A stretch of DNA of 64,000 bases from Hyphococcus sp. (lineage in GTDB: Bacteria > Pseudomonadota > Alphaproteobacteria > Caulobacterales > Parvularculaceae), in contig JANQRY010000008.1 in NCBI GenBank assembly GCA_028284345.1, forward strand, positions 744,001 through 808,000. Direction: 5' to 3'. The notes under the pieces were generated by a model. It saw only the letters and a list, made by a program, of their open reading frames with translations, did no database searches and was not told the origin of the DNA. Numbering within the stretch: position 1 is the stretch's first letter; each line of letters opens with the position of its first letter. The position numbers were made by a program, and so were the translations under genes. Positions 26,140 through 35,967 of the stretch are shown here, piece by piece.

Positions 26140-27678
26140 TTGAAGAATTGGAGCCACGCCGTCTCGGTTTTCCTCGCCGGCGTCCTTGCGCTTTCGGCGC
26201 CGGCGAAAGCCGACCCGGAATTCGCGGTCGCCGTGGCGCGGGTCTATCATAAAGAGAACGGCGCCCGGATCGTGCGCGAGTTCGCCGATCTTCTATCGCT
26301 TCCCAATGATGCGGCGGACAGCGCCAATATCAACGCCAACGCCGCCGCCATCGCCGCGCAGTTCGCCGACCGCGGCTTCCGCATGGAACTCCTGCGTCAC
26401 GGCAATGCGCCGCCGCTCATATACGGCCGGCGCGAGGTGCGCGGCGCCAAGCGCACCATCGCCATCTATGTGCATTATGACGGTCAGCCGACGGAGGATG
26501 CGAACTGGACCCATCCGCCGTTTCAGCCCGTGCTTTATACGGACGCCATTGCAAATGGCGGGCGCCGGCTGGCCATGCCCGCCGACGGCGCGCGTCTGAA
26601 CCCGGACTGGCGCCTCTATGCGCGCTCGGCCGCCGACGACAAGGCGCCGATTGCGGCGCTGCTCGCCGCCCTCGACGCGCTCAAAACCGTCAGCCTCGAT
26701 CTGTCGTCGAACATCGTGCTGGTGTTTGACGGTGAAGAAGAGCGCGGCTCGCCGAACCTCGACGATTATCTTCTGAAGCACAAAAACAAGTTCAGGGATG
26801 TCGATCTTTGGCTGTTCTGCGACGGGCCGACCCATCAGTCCGGGCGCCCGCAACTTGTTTTCGGCGTGCGCGGCGTTACAGGGATGGATGTGACGATCTA
26901 TGGGCCCGATCGCGGGCTGCATTCCGGCCATTACGGCAACTGGGCCCCGGGCCCCGGCTGGCGCCTGGCGCGGCTGCTGGCCTCGATGAAGGGTGAGAAC
27001 GACCGTGTACTGATCGATGGGTTTTACGACTCCGGCGAAAAACTCAACGTGGGCGACTACGCCGCCATCGCGGAAATGCCCGACGTGGACGAAGCGCTCC
27101 GGGTCGAGTTCGGGCTCGCGGCGACCGAGGCCGGCAACGCGTCGCTCGCCGAGCGTATCATGCTGCCGGCGCTCAACCTCAAAGGGCTTGAGAGCGCGGA
27201 GGTGGGCGATCAGGCCCGCAACGTCATTCCGCCATCGGCGACCGCCTCCATCGGGGTGCGTCTCGTCAAGGGCAACGACCCGCAGGCGATGCTGGATCTC
27301 GTCGAGGCTCATATCCGCAAAGAGGGCTATCATATCGTACGCGAGGAGCCGGACGCGGCGATCCGCCGGACCTATCCGCTGATCGCCAAGGTGACGCGCG
27401 AAGGGGGCTATCGCGCCGTCCGCACGCCGCTCGATGCGCCGGGTATCGACGATCTCGTCACATCGCTGCGTCTCGCCGCGGGCGACAACCTTATCCTCAA
27501 TCCGGGTCTCGGCGGCACGCTGCCGCTCTATGTCTTTGAAGACATTTCCGACGCGCCAATCGTCATCCTGCCCATCGCCAATTTCGACAATAATCAGCAT
27601 GCGGCCGATGAGAACATCCGCCTCGGCAATCTCTTTTACGGGATTGAGGCTTATGCGGCGGTGTTGACCATGGAGTAG
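26140..27678 (+). CDS. M20-family metallopeptidase, secreted
   Basis: A 512-residue M20 peptidase/deacylase with a signal peptide (AVSVFLAGVLALSAPAKA). The zinc-site motifs are VHYDGQP (first His and the adjacent Asp), SAADDKAP (bridging Asp), and DGEEERGSPN (catalytic Glu pair). GLHSGHYGN marks the dimerisation/lid domain. The start is taken as TTG 26140, after a GCGGAGCG ribosome binding site, because the other option at 26113 falls inside the terminator T-tract of the upstream gene. The substrate is unknown; relatives cleave dipeptides or acyl-amino acids. Confidence 0.85.
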   Translation: MKNWSHAVSVFLAGVLALSAPAKADPEFAVAVARVYHKENGARIVREFADLLSLPNDAADSANINANAAAIAAQFADRGFRMELLRHGNAPPLIYGRREVRGAKRTIAIYVHYDGQPTEDANWTHPPFQPVLYTDAIANGGRRLAMPADGARLNPDWRLYARSAADDKAPIAALLAALDALKTVSLDLSSNIVLVFDGEEERGSPNLDDYLLKHKNKFRDVDLWLFCDGPTHQSGRPQLVFGVRGVTGMDVTIYGPDRGLHSGHYGNWAPGPGWRLARLLASMKGENDRVLIDGFYDSGEKLNVGDYAAIAEMPDVDEALRVEFGLAATEAGNASLAERIMLPALNLKGLESAEVGDQARNVIPPSATASIGVRLVKGNDPQAMLDLVEAHIRKEGYHIVREEPDAAIRRTYPLIAKVTREGGYRAVRTPLDAPGIDDLVTSLRLAAGDNLILNPGLGGTLPLYVFEDISDAPIVILPIANFDNNQHAADENIRLGNLFYGIEAYAAVLTME

Positions 27679-27693
27679 GCGCCGCGCGTTTCC

Positions 27694-28161
27694 TCAGGCG
27701 CGGCGGTAATAGCCGGAGCGGACATTGCTGGCGACGATGGTGCGTCCGATGGGCCAGAGGGCGAAGCCGGCGAGCTTCAGATGCGCCCAGGCGAAGGGCA
27801 GCCCGATAATGGTGATGGCGAGACCGATGGCGGCGAAGACGTGGCCAAGCGCCAGCCACCAGCCGGCGAGGAAAAACCAGATGATATTGCCGAGAAGCCC
27901 CAAAGGCCCCGTGCCGATATCCTCGCCATAAAGCCGGTCCCGGGCCATGGGCTTCGCCCCGAAGGGCCACAGCGTATAGACGCCGTTGTCAAAGGCGGCC
28001 CGCGCCCAGGGGATGCCGATGATGGTGACGACCATGATCAGCGCAGCGATAAACCATCCGAGCGCCGCAAGGGCGCCGCCGAGGACAAGCCAGAAGATGT
28101 TGAGGACGAACGCCACGGGCGAAAGGCCTCGTTCGTCGGCGAGCGGATGGTCGGGATACAT
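27694..28161 (-). CDS. yccF: YccF-domain inner membrane protein
   Basis: A 155-residue protein with two copies of a YccF unit. Each has a helix ending in a VTIIGIPWA/ITIIGLPFAW motif and a WPFG/WPIG turn (LWPFGAKPMA, LWPIGRTIV). This double arrangement is characteristic of the family. The function of YccF is unknown. It converges on the M20 peptidase gene. Confidence 0.9.
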   Translation of the reverse strand: MYPDHPLADERGLSPVAFVLNIFWLVLGGALAALGWFIAALIMVVTIIGIPWARAAFDNGVYTLWPFGAKPMARDRLYGEDIGTGPLGLLGNIIWFFLAGWWLALGHVFAAIGLAITIIGLPFAWAHLKLAGFALWPIGRTIVASNVRSGYYRRA

Positions 28162-28268
28162 GGAACGCCTCCTTCTGGACGAAAATATAGGGGCGCCGGC
28201 GCTTTATTTCAGCGTCGGTTCGCCGGATTTCGCCCTCAATTCAGCGCAAGGCCCAATTCAACTGAGGG

Positions 28269-28691
28269 CTAGCGGCGCCCGAACAGCCGGTCGAGGCAGA
28301 CCGTATCGTATTCCCGGAAGGCGAGCATGATCAGCGTCGCGACCGCCACCGTGGTCGACGGGAAGAACAGGATGTTCCGCGTCTCGTCGTTCAGAAGATA
28401 AAGCCCCAGCGGATCGAGAAGATATTTCCAGATCGCCAGCGCCCCGCCCACCAGCACGACGGCCTGCAGCGGATAGACAATGATCCGGAAGAGGCCGAGG
28501 ACGACAAGAACGCCGAGCGCGATCTGCCCCCAGCCCATGGCCGCCTGCAGGCTCTCGGCGTTGATGACGCCGGAATAATATTTGTCCGCGAGGCCGACGC
28601 CGACTTCCGGGTTGAACGCCCGCAGCGATCCCCAGATGACCAGCAACAGGCCCGTCGACGCCCTGAGCGCCAGTAGCAATGATGATTTCAT
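28269..28691 (-). CDS. DoxX-like membrane protein
   Basis: A 140-residue protein with four hydrophobic helices. Typical DoxX-like features are LRASTGLLLVIWGSLRAFNP at the N-terminus and MGWGQIALGVLVVLGLFRI in the second helix. DoxX-like proteins have been associated with oxidoreductase complexes and stress, but the role here is unknown. It is divergent from the DUF1287 gene. Confidence 0.75.
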   Translation of the reverse strand: MKSSLLLALRASTGLLLVIWGSLRAFNPEVGVGLADKYYSGVINAESLQAAMGWGQIALGVLVVLGLFRIIVYPLQAVVLVGGALAIWKYLLDPLGLYLLNDETRNILFFPSTTVAVATLIMLAFREYDTVCLDRLFGRR

Positions 28692-28810
28692 ATCGCCCTC
28701 CGTGCAGACCGCGGTTTTATCGCGCCCGGCGCATGGGCGGCAATGCGCAAGCGATCACGAATGCGCGGGTCGGCCTTAAAGACGCCGGATTTCGCCGTCA
28801 GATTTTGCCC

Positions 28811-29434
28811 GTGAAGCCTGTTTTTGCGTTCTTTGCTGTTGTCGCCGCTTTTGTCGCCGGACCGGCGCGGGCCGATGCGATCGGCGAGCGCCTCGCCGCC
28901 GCCGCCCTTGAGCGCACGACCCATCGCGTCGTCTATGACGCCTCCTATGCGCGCATCGCCTACCCCATGGGCGACGTCGCCCCGGATCGCGGCGTTTGCA
29001 GCGACGTTGTGGTGCGGTCCATGCGCGCCCTCGGACTCGATTTGCAGCAACTCGTGCATGAGGACATGACCGCCGCCTTCAACGCCTATCCGGCCCATTG
29101 GGGCCTTGCCGCCCCGGACCCCAATATCGATCACCGGCGCGTTCCCAATCTCGAAAAATTCCTGATGCGGAATAATATGCGACTGGCGCCGAGCCGCGAT
29201 CCGGAAGATTACCAACCCGGCGATATTGTCGCCTGGAACCTCAAAGGCGCGAGCGGCGGCTGGCTCGCCCATATCGGCATTGTCACCGGCGAGACCGGCC
29301 CGTCGGGCGCGCCCATGGTCGTGCACAATATCGGCGCCGGGCCGAAACATGAGGATGTGCTCTTCGCCTGGCCCATGACCGGGCGCTATCGATTGCGTGA
29401 CGACTTCGTTGAGGCCAATGCGTCGCCCGGGTGA
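28811..29434 (+). CDS. DUF1287 secreted protein (NlpC/P60-like fold)
   Basis: A 207-residue protein with a signal peptide (VFAFFAVVAAFVAGPARADA). The mature part matches DUF1287: YDASYARIAYPMGDVAPDRGVCSDVVVRSMRALGLDLQ, with the candidate catalytic Cys in GVCSDVV, DHRRVPNLEKF, and WLAHIGIV plus VVHNIGAGP supplying histidines. The fold suggests a cysteine amidase or peptidase acting on peptidoglycan or a related substrate, by inference. GTG 28811 is chosen because it starts the signal peptide; the longer frame begins at 28679. Confidence 0.85.
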   Translation: MKPVFAFFAVVAAFVAGPARADAIGERLAAAALERTTHRVVYDASYARIAYPMGDVAPDRGVCSDVVVRSMRALGLDLQQLVHEDMTAAFNAYPAHWGLAAPDPNIDHRRVPNLEKFLMRNNMRLAPSRDPEDYQPGDIVAWNLKGASGGWLAHIGIVTGETGPSGAPMVVHNIGAGPKHEDVLFAWPMTGRYRLRDDFVEANASPG

Positions 29435-29440
29435 GAGGGT

Positions 29441-30313
29441 CTAGGCAAGCCCAACGCGCCGGCGAATGTCCGCCGGGCTCGCGCCGCCGTCGCGCAACGC
29501 CCTCAGCGTCACGGACTGATCCCGTTTGGCGAAACGCTTGCCGTTTTGATCCGTAATCAGATGATGATGCCGGTAGCGCGGCGTCGGCAGACCGAGCAAA
29601 GCCTGCAGCAGACGATGCAAATGCGTCGCCGCAAACAGATCTTCCCCGCGCAGGATATGGGTGACGCCCTGCGCCGCGTCGTCGACGACGGAGGATAGGT
29701 GATAGCTTGTGCCGAAATCCTTGCGCGCGATGACCGGGTCGCCGAAGATTTCCGGCGTCGCCTTGATCGCGCCGGTTTCGCCTTTCGCGCCGCGCCCCTC
29801 TTCGTGAAAAGTCAGTTCAGAAAAGTCGCCGCCGAGCGCCTCGCGCGCCCGCGCCAGGGACAGGCGCCAGGCATAGGCCGCGCCTTTCTCAAGCAGCTTG
29901 TTTTCCTCGGCACCGTCGAGGGGCGCGCCAATATATTGCGGCCCCTCCGGTCCGTCGGCGCTGAAATGCGGCGCGCGCGCGACCTTGTCCGCAACTTCCT
30001 TGCGTGTTTTGAAACAGCGATAGACGAGATGGCGCGCGCGTAACTGCGCCAGCGCCGCATCATAGGCGTCGAACCGGTCGGACTGGCGCGGTACCGGCGT
30101 TTCCCATTCGAGCCCCAGCCATGCGAGATCTTCAAAAATCGCCGCCTCGAAGGCCGGCTTGCACCGGGTCCGGTCGATATCCTCGATGCGCAGAAGAAAA
30201 CGCCCGCCCGCCGCGCGGGCCGCGTCAAAGGCGCATAGCGCGGAATAGGCGTGACCAAGATGCAGGTAGCCTGTCGGCGACGGCGCAAAGCGGGTGATGA
30301 ACGAAGCGGTCAC
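29441..30313 (-). CDS. gluQRS: Glutamyl-Q tRNA(Asp) synthetase
   Basis: A 290-residue truncated glutamyl-tRNA synthetase paralogue without an anticodon-binding domain. TRFAPSPTGYLHLGHAYSAL contains the HIGH-type motif and LRIEDIDRTR follows; the KMSKS counterpart is GKRFAKRDQ. It attaches glutamate to queuosine in tRNA(Asp). The zinc-binding cysteines of the E. coli enzyme are not evident. A GTG at 30313 is taken as the start because it lies just before the first strand; a TTG at 30361 is possible. Confidence 0.92.
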   Translation of the reverse strand: MTASFITRFAPSPTGYLHLGHAYSALCAFDAARAAGGRFLLRIEDIDRTRCKPAFEAAIFEDLAWLGLEWETPVPRQSDRFDAYDAALAQLRARHLVYRCFKTRKEVADKVARAPHFSADGPEGPQYIGAPLDGAEENKLLEKGAAYAWRLSLARAREALGGDFSELTFHEEGRGAKGETGAIKATPEIFGDPVIARKDFGTSYHLSSVVDDAAQGVTHILRGEDLFAATHLHRLLQALLGLPTPRYRHHHLITDQNGKRFAKRDQSVTLRALRDGGASPADIRRRVGLA

Positions 30314-30376
30314 GGAGACGCCATGTACGGAATTGGCGCCGATCTTTCCATAGGGCCGCAAAAAGTCTCGCGCCGA

Positions 30377-31060
30377 TCAAAATTCATAACCGAAGGCGCG
30401 GATTTCCCGCTCGTACCAGCTTGCGACGGTCTCGCGCGAGGCGTTGTCATAGAGGTCGCGATAGTCCCGGTCCTGACGGAACCCTGCTTTCGCGCGCGGC
30501 AAGTGCGGCGGCGTCGACGTCAGACCGGCGCGGGCGAGGGCTTCGCCAAAGTCCGCTTCAAGATTTTCATAGCGCATGACGAAGTCGGCGCGGATGTCGC
30601 CGTCGATGGAATAGATATCGAAATTGTCGATGATCTTTTCCTTGCGCGGCCGGGCGATATAGGCGGCGAAATCGGGGCGCGTGGCGTCCTTTCGCGTCTG
30701 CCAGAAATAGTGGGAGACCTGCCGGTCCCACGGATTGCGCTCGATGGTGAATTTGAAATAGGCGTCAAACAACGCGGCCCCGAGATAGCGCCGGACCAGC
30801 GCCGCCGGAATGTGGTGATAATACCCCGAACGGCGTTCGGTGACCCGCGCGCCGATCAGTCGGCGCAGTTTGCCCTCCATCGGCCAGTCCCGGAACGGCA
30901 GGCGAAAATTCTGTGCGTTGTTGTCGCGTAAGTCTTCCTCAGTGATCGGCGTGATGATGTCGTCCGGGCCGCAAAGGGAAGACAGTGCGATCTCGATCGA
31001 CGTCGTTGCGGCTTTCTTGGTTTTGAAGAAGATAAATTTATGGCGGTGAGAAACGATCAC
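30377..31060 (-). CDS. Sulfotransferase family 2-like protein
   Basis: A 227-residue protein. The 5'-phosphosulfate loop appears as FFKTKKAATTSIEIAL, and the 3'-phosphate-binding strand as FTIERNPWDRQVSHYFW. These are the two hallmarks of PAPS-dependent carbohydrate sulfotransferases of the Sulfotransfer_2 type. The acceptor is unknown. Its ATG overlaps the tldD stop (ATGA), indicating translational coupling with an unrelated gene. A second protein of the same superfamily is at 62122-62889. Confidence 0.85.
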   Translation of the reverse strand: MIVSHRHKFIFFKTKKAATTSIEIALSSLCGPDDIITPITEEDLRDNNAQNFRLPFRDWPMEGKLRRLIGARVTERRSGYYHHIPAALVRRYLGAALFDAYFKFTIERNPWDRQVSHYFWQTRKDATRPDFAAYIARPRKEKIIDNFDIYSIDGDIRADFVMRYENLEADFGEALARAGLTSTPPHLPRAKAGFRQDRDYRDLYDNASRETVASWYEREIRAFGYEF

Positions 31061-32475
31061 CCGGCCGCGCCGCCGACCGTCAGCCGGTCGATCTTGATGG
31101 TGGGCTGGCCGACGCCGACCGGCACGCCCTGACCCGCCTTGCCGCAGACGCCGACGCCGGGATCGAGGGAAAAGTCATTGCCGATCATGGAAACTTGTTT
31201 GAGCACGGACGGCCCGTCGCCGATGAGCGCGGCGTTCTTAATCGGCGCGCCGACCTTGCCGTCCTGCACGCGATAGGCTTCCGTGCAGTTGAAGACGAAC
31301 TTGCCGCTGGTGATGTCGACCTGGCCGCCGGAGAAATTGACGGCGTAGATGCCGTCCTTGACGGTTTTCAGAATATCTTCCGGGTCGTGATCGCCGCCGA
31401 GCATGAAGGTGTTGGTCATGCGCGGCATGGGATTGTGGGCGAAGCTTTCGCGTCGTCCGTTGCCGGTGGCTTTCATGCCCATGAGCCGGGCGTTCAGCCG
31501 GTCCTGCAGATAGCCTTTGAGGATGCCGTCCTCGATCAGCACGGTGCGCGAGGTCGGCGTGCCTTCATCATCAACGGTCAGCGATCCGCGCCGGCCGCTG
31601 ATCGTGCCGTCGTCGATGACGGTAACGCCGGGGGCGGCGACCCGCTCGCCCAGCCGGCCGGCGAAGGCGGATGTTTCCTTTCGGTTGAAGTCGCCCTCAA
31701 GGCCGTGGCCCACCGCTTCGTGCAGCAGGACGCCGGTCCACCCCGGTCCCAGCACCACTTCCATTTCGCCCGCTGGCGCCGGTTCGGCCTGTAAATTGAC
31801 GAGGGCCTGGCGCAAGGCTTCGTCCACCTGTCCCTGCCAGGCGTCGGGCGCGATGAACGCGGCGTAGCCTTCGCGGCCGCCGGCGCCGTAACTGCCGGTT
31901 TCCTGCCGGTCGCCTTCGCCAGCGGTGACCGAAACGTTGATGCGCACCAGCGGGCGGAAATCGCGGATGATCTCGCCGCCGGGACGCATGATCTCGATCG
32001 CCGACCATTCGCCGGTGAGGGAGCAGGAAACCTGACGCACGCGGGGGTCCTTCGACCGCGCATAGTCGTTAATCTCTTCGAGCAGTTTTGTTTTCGCCTC
32101 AAAGGGCGTCTCATCGAGCGGATTGTCGTCCGGATAAAGCCGCGCATTGGTGCGAGCAGGGCCGTCGGAAAGCATGCCGCCCGCGCCGGTCTTGATCGCC
32201 TGCACGGCGGCGCCGGCGCGCTTCAGCGCCGCCTCGGAAAGTTCTGACGCATGGGCGTATCCGGTCGACTCGCCGAGCACCGCGCGCAGGCCGAAGCCCT
32301 GATCGACATTGAAGCTTGCCGTTTTCAGCCGGTTGTCGTCAAAGACGAAGGCTTCGGACTGCGCATATTCGAGATAAAGCTCGCCGTCGTCGGCGCTGTT
32401 GAGGGCGTCGTCCACAAGGCGCTGCGTGCGGGCGCGGTCGAGATCGGTGCGGCTGAAGAAATAGGAATCGGTCAT
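31057..32475 (-). CDS. tldD: Metalloprotease subunit TldD
   Basis: A 472-residue TldD. The zinc motif is HEAVGHGLEGD (HExxxH), and GYLQDRLNARLMG and SFAHNPMPRMTNTFM are family signatures. TldD pairs with TldE (PmbA) to degrade unfolded peptides and to process modified peptides; no tldE is in this window. ATG 32475 is chosen and not the in-frame start at 32511. It is divergent from coxB, an arrangement often seen in alphaproteobacteria. Confidence 0.95.
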   Translation of the reverse strand: MTDSYFFSRTDLDRARTQRLVDDALNSADDGELYLEYAQSEAFVFDDNRLKTASFNVDQGFGLRAVLGESTGYAHASELSEAALKRAGAAVQAIKTGAGGMLSDGPARTNARLYPDDNPLDETPFEAKTKLLEEINDYARSKDPRVRQVSCSLTGEWSAIEIMRPGGEIIRDFRPLVRINVSVTAGEGDRQETGSYGAGGREGYAAFIAPDAWQGQVDEALRQALVNLQAEPAPAGEMEVVLGPGWTGVLLHEAVGHGLEGDFNRKETSAFAGRLGERVAAPGVTVIDDGTISGRRGSLTVDDEGTPTSRTVLIEDGILKGYLQDRLNARLMGMKATGNGRRESFAHNPMPRMTNTFMLGGDHDPEDILKTVKDGIYAVNFSGGQVDITSGKFVFNCTEAYRVQDGKVGAPIKNAALIGDGPSVLKQVSMIGNDFSLDPGVGVCGKAGQGVPVGVGQPTIKIDRLTVGGAAG

Positions 32476-32647
32476 GCGGCAAGACTTAAGGGGCCGCCGG
32501 CGGCGCCGCAATGGCCGCAGCGCCTGATCAGGTCCGCTGCTGCGACCATTTTACATGAAAAGCCCAATGGCGAGGCCGCCGCGACCGGCCTATAAGCGGG
32601 CGGAATCCCGGCGCACGCATGCGCCGCCCTTGCCTATGGGTGAAAGA

Positions 32648-33787
32648 ATGAAAAGACTGGTCGCGGCGATCTCAGGCTCGATATCAGGAATTGGCGCGTT
32701 GACGGCGGGCGCCGCGGCGCTGGCGGAACGGACCCAGGGCGGCGTCGCCATGCTGCCGGCCAATTCCGCGTTGGCTGAGGAAGTGCACTTCTTCCACAAC
32801 TGGATCCTGATGCCGATCATTACGGGCATCAGCCTGTTCGTGCTGGCGCTGCTTCTGTGGATCATTGTCCGCTACAACGCCAAGGCCAATCCGAACCCGC
32901 GTAAATTCAGCCACAACACGCTGATCGAAATCATCTGGACCGGCATCCCGATCCTGATCCTTCTGTTTATCGCGCTGCCGTCTTTCGACCTGCTCTACAA
33001 GGAAGACATCGTCCCCGACGGCAAGCAGGCGACCTATCGCGGCGACGGTCAGACGGCGGATTTTGTCTTTGCCAATGACTTCGCCGAAGGGCGCACCATC
33101 GTCCGGGCGAAACACATCGAAGTTTATGTGGAAAGCCCGTCAGGACGCACAAAGCTGACCCATCGCGACGATTATCGCCTCGACGGTCTCGGCGATCCGG
33201 AAATCGTCGTCCAGTTCGAAAACCCGCCGGCCGCCGGCGATAGCGTCATTGTTCGGGGCGGACGCTCCATCGTCGGGCGGGGCGAGCGCGCTGCGATCGC
33301 CATGGCCCCGACCATGACCATCAAGGCCATCGGCTATCAGTGGAACTGGCAGTATTCTTATCCCGATTTCGGCGATTTCGATTTCTTCTCCAATCTCCTG
33401 CCGGAAGAGCAGGCGACGCCCGAGACCTGGCTGCTGGATGTGGATAACCGGGTCGTCGTGCCCGTCGGCGAAACCATCCGGCTGATCACGACCGCCAACG
33501 ACGTGATCCATTCCTGGGCGCTGCCGGCTTTCACCATCAAGATCGACGCCGTGCCGGGACGTATCAACGAGACCTGGTTCGCGGCTGATCGCGAAGGCGT
33601 TTATTACGGCCAGTGCTCGGAGATCTGCGGCGTCAAACACGCCTATATGCCGATCGCCGTCGAAGTCGTTTCACGGCCCGAGTTCGAGGCGTGGATCGAC
33701 GAACAGCGCGCGCTCGCCGGGATGGAGCCGATGTTCGGCGAGGACGTAAAACTTGCAAGCGCCGCAGCCGGCGACAACGGAAATTAA
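32648..33787 (+). CDS. coxB: Cytochrome c oxidase subunit II, with a long insertion
   Basis: A 379-residue CoxB. It has a signal-like N-terminus, two transmembrane helices (about 50-75 and 92-117), and a periplasmic CuA domain. The CuA ligands are His288, Cys323, Cys327, His331 and Met334 in [13 protein letters not shown]. The segment from about residue 125 to 220 lies between helix 2 and the [10 protein letters not shown] strand, where most homologues have only a short link; this is an insertion of roughly 95 residues. The start is ATG 32648 after GGGTGAAAG. It donates electrons from cytochrome c to subunit I. Confidence 0.95.
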   Translation: MKRLVAAISGSISGIGALTAGAAALAERTQGGVAMLPANSALAEEVHFFHNWILMPIITGISLFVLALLLWIIVRYNAKANPNPRKFSHNTLIEIIWTGIPILILLFIALPSFDLLYKEDIVPDGKQATYRGDGQTADFVFANDFAEGRTIVRAKHIEVYVESPSGRTKLTHRDDYRLDGLGDPEIVVQFENPPAAGDSVIVRGGRSIVGRGERAAIAMAPTMTIKAIGYQWNWQYSYPDFGDFDFFSNLLPEEQATPETWLLDVDNRVVVPVGETIRLITTANDVIHSWALPAFTIKIDAVPGRINETWFAADREGVYYGQCSEICGVKHAYMPIAVEVVSRPEFEAWIDEQRALAGMEPMFGEDVKLASAAAGDNGN

Positions 33788-33797
33788 GGGGCGCATC

Positions 33798-35459
33798 ATG
33801 GCAGACGCACACGCCGCAACCGGTCACGACGCACATGACCATAAACCGTCCTTCTTCGTGCGCTGGTTCTTTTCAACCAACCACAAGGACATCGGCACGC
33901 TTTACCTGATCTTTGCGATCATCGCCGGCGTTGTCGGCGGGGCCATGTCGGGCCTGATGCGCTGGGAGCTGGCTGAACCCGGCGTCACCATCCTGACGCA
34001 GTGGAGCGGCGGCGATCTCGATGCGGCGGCGAACTTCTACAATGTGCTGACGACCTATCATGGCCTGATCATGATCTTCTTCATGGTCATGCCGGCGATG
34101 ATCGGCGGCTTCGGCAACTGGTTCGTCCCCATCATGATCGGCGCGCCGGACATGGCGTTTCCGCGCATGAACAATATTTCCTTCTGGCTCTATGGGGCGT
34201 CAGGCATCCTGATTACGCTGTCGCTGTTCGCGCCGGGATATGGGTCCAATATCGGCTTCGGCGGCGGCTGGGTGCTCTACCCGCCGCTCTCGGCCAATAC
34301 GGGCAGTCCCGGGCCGGCCATGGATCTGTTGATCCTGTCGCTGCACCTCGCGGGCGCCTCGTCGATCCTCGGCGCCATCAACTTCATCACGACTATTTTC
34401 AACATGCGCGCGCCGGGCATGACGCTGCACAAGATGCCGCTGTTTGCATGGTCGGTGCTGGTGACGGCGTTCCTGCTGGTGCTGTCGCTGCCCGTGCTGG
34501 CCGGCGCCATCACCATGCTGCTCACCGACCGTAATTTCGGCACGGCGTTCTTCGACGCGGCCGGCGGCGGGGACCCGCTCCTGTTCCAGCATCTCTTCTG
34601 GTTCTTCGGCCACCCGGAAGTCTACATTCTGATCCTGCCGGGTTTCGGCATTATCAGCCACATCGTGTCGACCTTCTCGAAAAAGCCGATCTTCGGCTAT
34701 CTCGGCATGGCCTATGCGATGGTGGCGATCGGCTTTGTCGGCTTCATCGTCTGGGCGCACCATATGTATACGGTCGGTCTTTCGGTGAACATGAAAGCCT
34801 ATTTCGTCGCTGCGACCATGGTCATCGCGGTGCCCACCGGCATCAAGATCTTTTCCTGGATCGCCACCATGTGGGGCGGCTCCATCGCGTTTAAGACGCC
34901 CATGCTCTGGGCCATCGGCTTTATCTTCCTCTTTACCGTCGGCGGCGTCACCGGCGTCGTGCTCGCCAACGCCGGCATCGACCACTACATGCACGACACC
35001 TATTACGTCGTCGCGCACTTCCATTACGTCCTGTCGCTCGGCGCGGTCTTCGCGATCTTTGCCGGCTGGTATTACTGGTTCGGCAAAATGACCGGCAAGA
35101 TGTACCGCGAATGGCTCGGCGTGCTGCACTTCTGGGTCATGTTTGTGGGCGTCAATCTGATCTTCTTCCCGCAGCATTTCCTCGGGCTTCAGGGCATGCC
35201 GCGTCGCTATATCGACTATCCGGAAGCGTTCGCCCAATGGCACTATTGGTCGTCGGTTGGCTACGCGATCACCATTGTTGGCATGCTCGTTTTCCTCGTT
35301 GCGATGATCGACGCCTTCTTCTTCTATCGGCGCAAGGCGGAAGCCAATTACTGGGGCGAGGGGGCGACGACGCTCGAATGGACGCTGCCGTCGCCGCCGC
35401 CCTTCCACCAGTTCAACGAACTGCCGCGCTTTGATAAGGGCGACGCCAAGGCGTTCTAA
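33798..35459 (+). CDS. coxA: Cytochrome c oxidase subunit I (aa3 type)
   Basis: A 553-residue heme-copper oxidase subunit. [13 protein letters not shown] opens the first helix. [10 protein letters not shown] holds the D-channel glutamate, the CuB histidine and tyrosine. HHMYTVGL supplies the other CuB histidines, and [17 protein letters not shown] the heme a3 and heme a ligands. The Glu in the D-channel motif marks an A1-type proton-pumping oxidase. AAGGGGCG precedes the ATG, 10 bases after coxB. A strong terminator follows at 35485. Confidence 0.97.
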   Translation: MADAHAATGHDAHDHKPSFFVRWFFSTNHKDIGTLYLIFAIIAGVVGGAMSGLMRWELAEPGVTILTQWSGGDLDAAANFYNVLTTYHGLIMIFFMVMPAMIGGFGNWFVPIMIGAPDMAFPRMNNISFWLYGASGILITLSLFAPGYGSNIGFGGGWVLYPPLSANTGSPGPAMDLLILSLHLAGASSILGAINFITTIFNMRAPGMTLHKMPLFAWSVLVTAFLLVLSLPVLAGAITMLLTDRNFGTAFFDAAGGGDPLLFQHLFWFFGHPEVYILILPGFGIISHIVSTFSKKPIFGYLGMAYAMVAIGFVGFIVWAHHMYTVGLSVNMKAYFVAATMVIAVPTGIKIFSWIATMWGGSIAFKTPMLWAIGFIFLFTVGGVTGVVLANAGIDHYMHDTYYVVAHFHYVLSLGAVFAIFAGWYYWFGKMTGKMYREWLGVLHFWVMFVGVNLIFFPQHFLGLQGMPRRYIDYPEAFAQWHYWSSVGYAITIVGMLVFLVAMIDAFFFYRRKAEANYWGEGATTLEWTLPSPPPFHQFNELPRFDKGDAKAF

Positions 35460-35484
35460 GCCCCTAAAAATTCAGCAAAATTTC

Positions 35485-35512
35485 AACCCGCCGGCGCGCC
35501 GGCGGGTTTTTT
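35485..35512 (+). terminator. Rho-independent terminator after coxA
   Basis: A self-complementary GC-rich stem occupies 35485-35508 (AACCCGCCGG...CCGGCGGGTT) and is followed directly by a run of Ts. It separates coxBA from the small membrane protein genes and the assembly genes, so partial attenuation of the downstream genes is likely. Confidence 0.85.
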
Positions 35513-35589
35513 GCGCTGCAGCGTGGCGCCGTCGCGAAAATGCGTTAACGTTTATTAGGATTTGTTAACCACTGGGAAGGGGATGGATT

Positions 35590-35949
35590 ATGGAAGGGAT
35601 GATTGGAGAAATCCGGGCTGTGGCGGAGGGCATTTTCCTCGGCGGCAACTGGGTGTTTCTGGGCATGGTTCTTGTCGCGGCGCTGGTCGGGGTGTTCGCC
35701 ATGCGCAGCGTCGGACAGATTGTTTGCGTCAGCGTGTTGGCGATGGTTGTGCTGGGCGTTCTCTGGCTTGTCTATGGGGGCGTCACCAGCGACGCGCCGA
35801 CGAGCCCCGGCGCCTATCTTTCACAGCTCGACGCCGGCTGGGCGTCTCTCGGCGCCATGTCGGGCGCGACGATGATCATTTATCTCGTCATCTTCGCGGT
35901 CACGATCGCCGTTCTGTTTATCGGCAAGTCGCTCTTTTTCAGAGGCTAA
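35590..35949 (+). CDS. Small three-helix membrane protein A in the cox locus
   Basis: A 119-residue protein with three hydrophobic segments: LGGNWVFLGMVLVAALVGVFAM, IVCVSVLAMVVLGVLWLVYGG and ATMIIYLVIFAVTIAVLFIGK. A strong GGAAGGGG ribosome binding site precedes the start region. It resembles the next gene (36051-36425) in length, helix order and key positions (LGGNW against LGGDW; FAMRSVGQI against LTMRRGTQI; FIGKSLFFRG against FGAKTVFSRR). The pair looks like a diverged tandem duplication. Not a recognised oxidase subunit; role unknown. Confidence 0.75.
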   Translation: MEGMIGEIRAVAEGIFLGGNWVFLGMVLVAALVGVFAMRSVGQIVCVSVLAMVVLGVLWLVYGGVTSDAPTSPGAYLSQLDAGWASLGAMSGATMIIYLVIFAVTIAVLFIGKSLFFRG

Positions 35950-35967
35950 AACCGTAGAGAGCTTAAG

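Noticed and set aside
34200-35408. A 402-residue minus-strand open frame opposite coxA
   Set aside because: It is a shadow of the highly conserved oxidase subunit I; the translation is His/Asp/Glu-rich and not protein-like.
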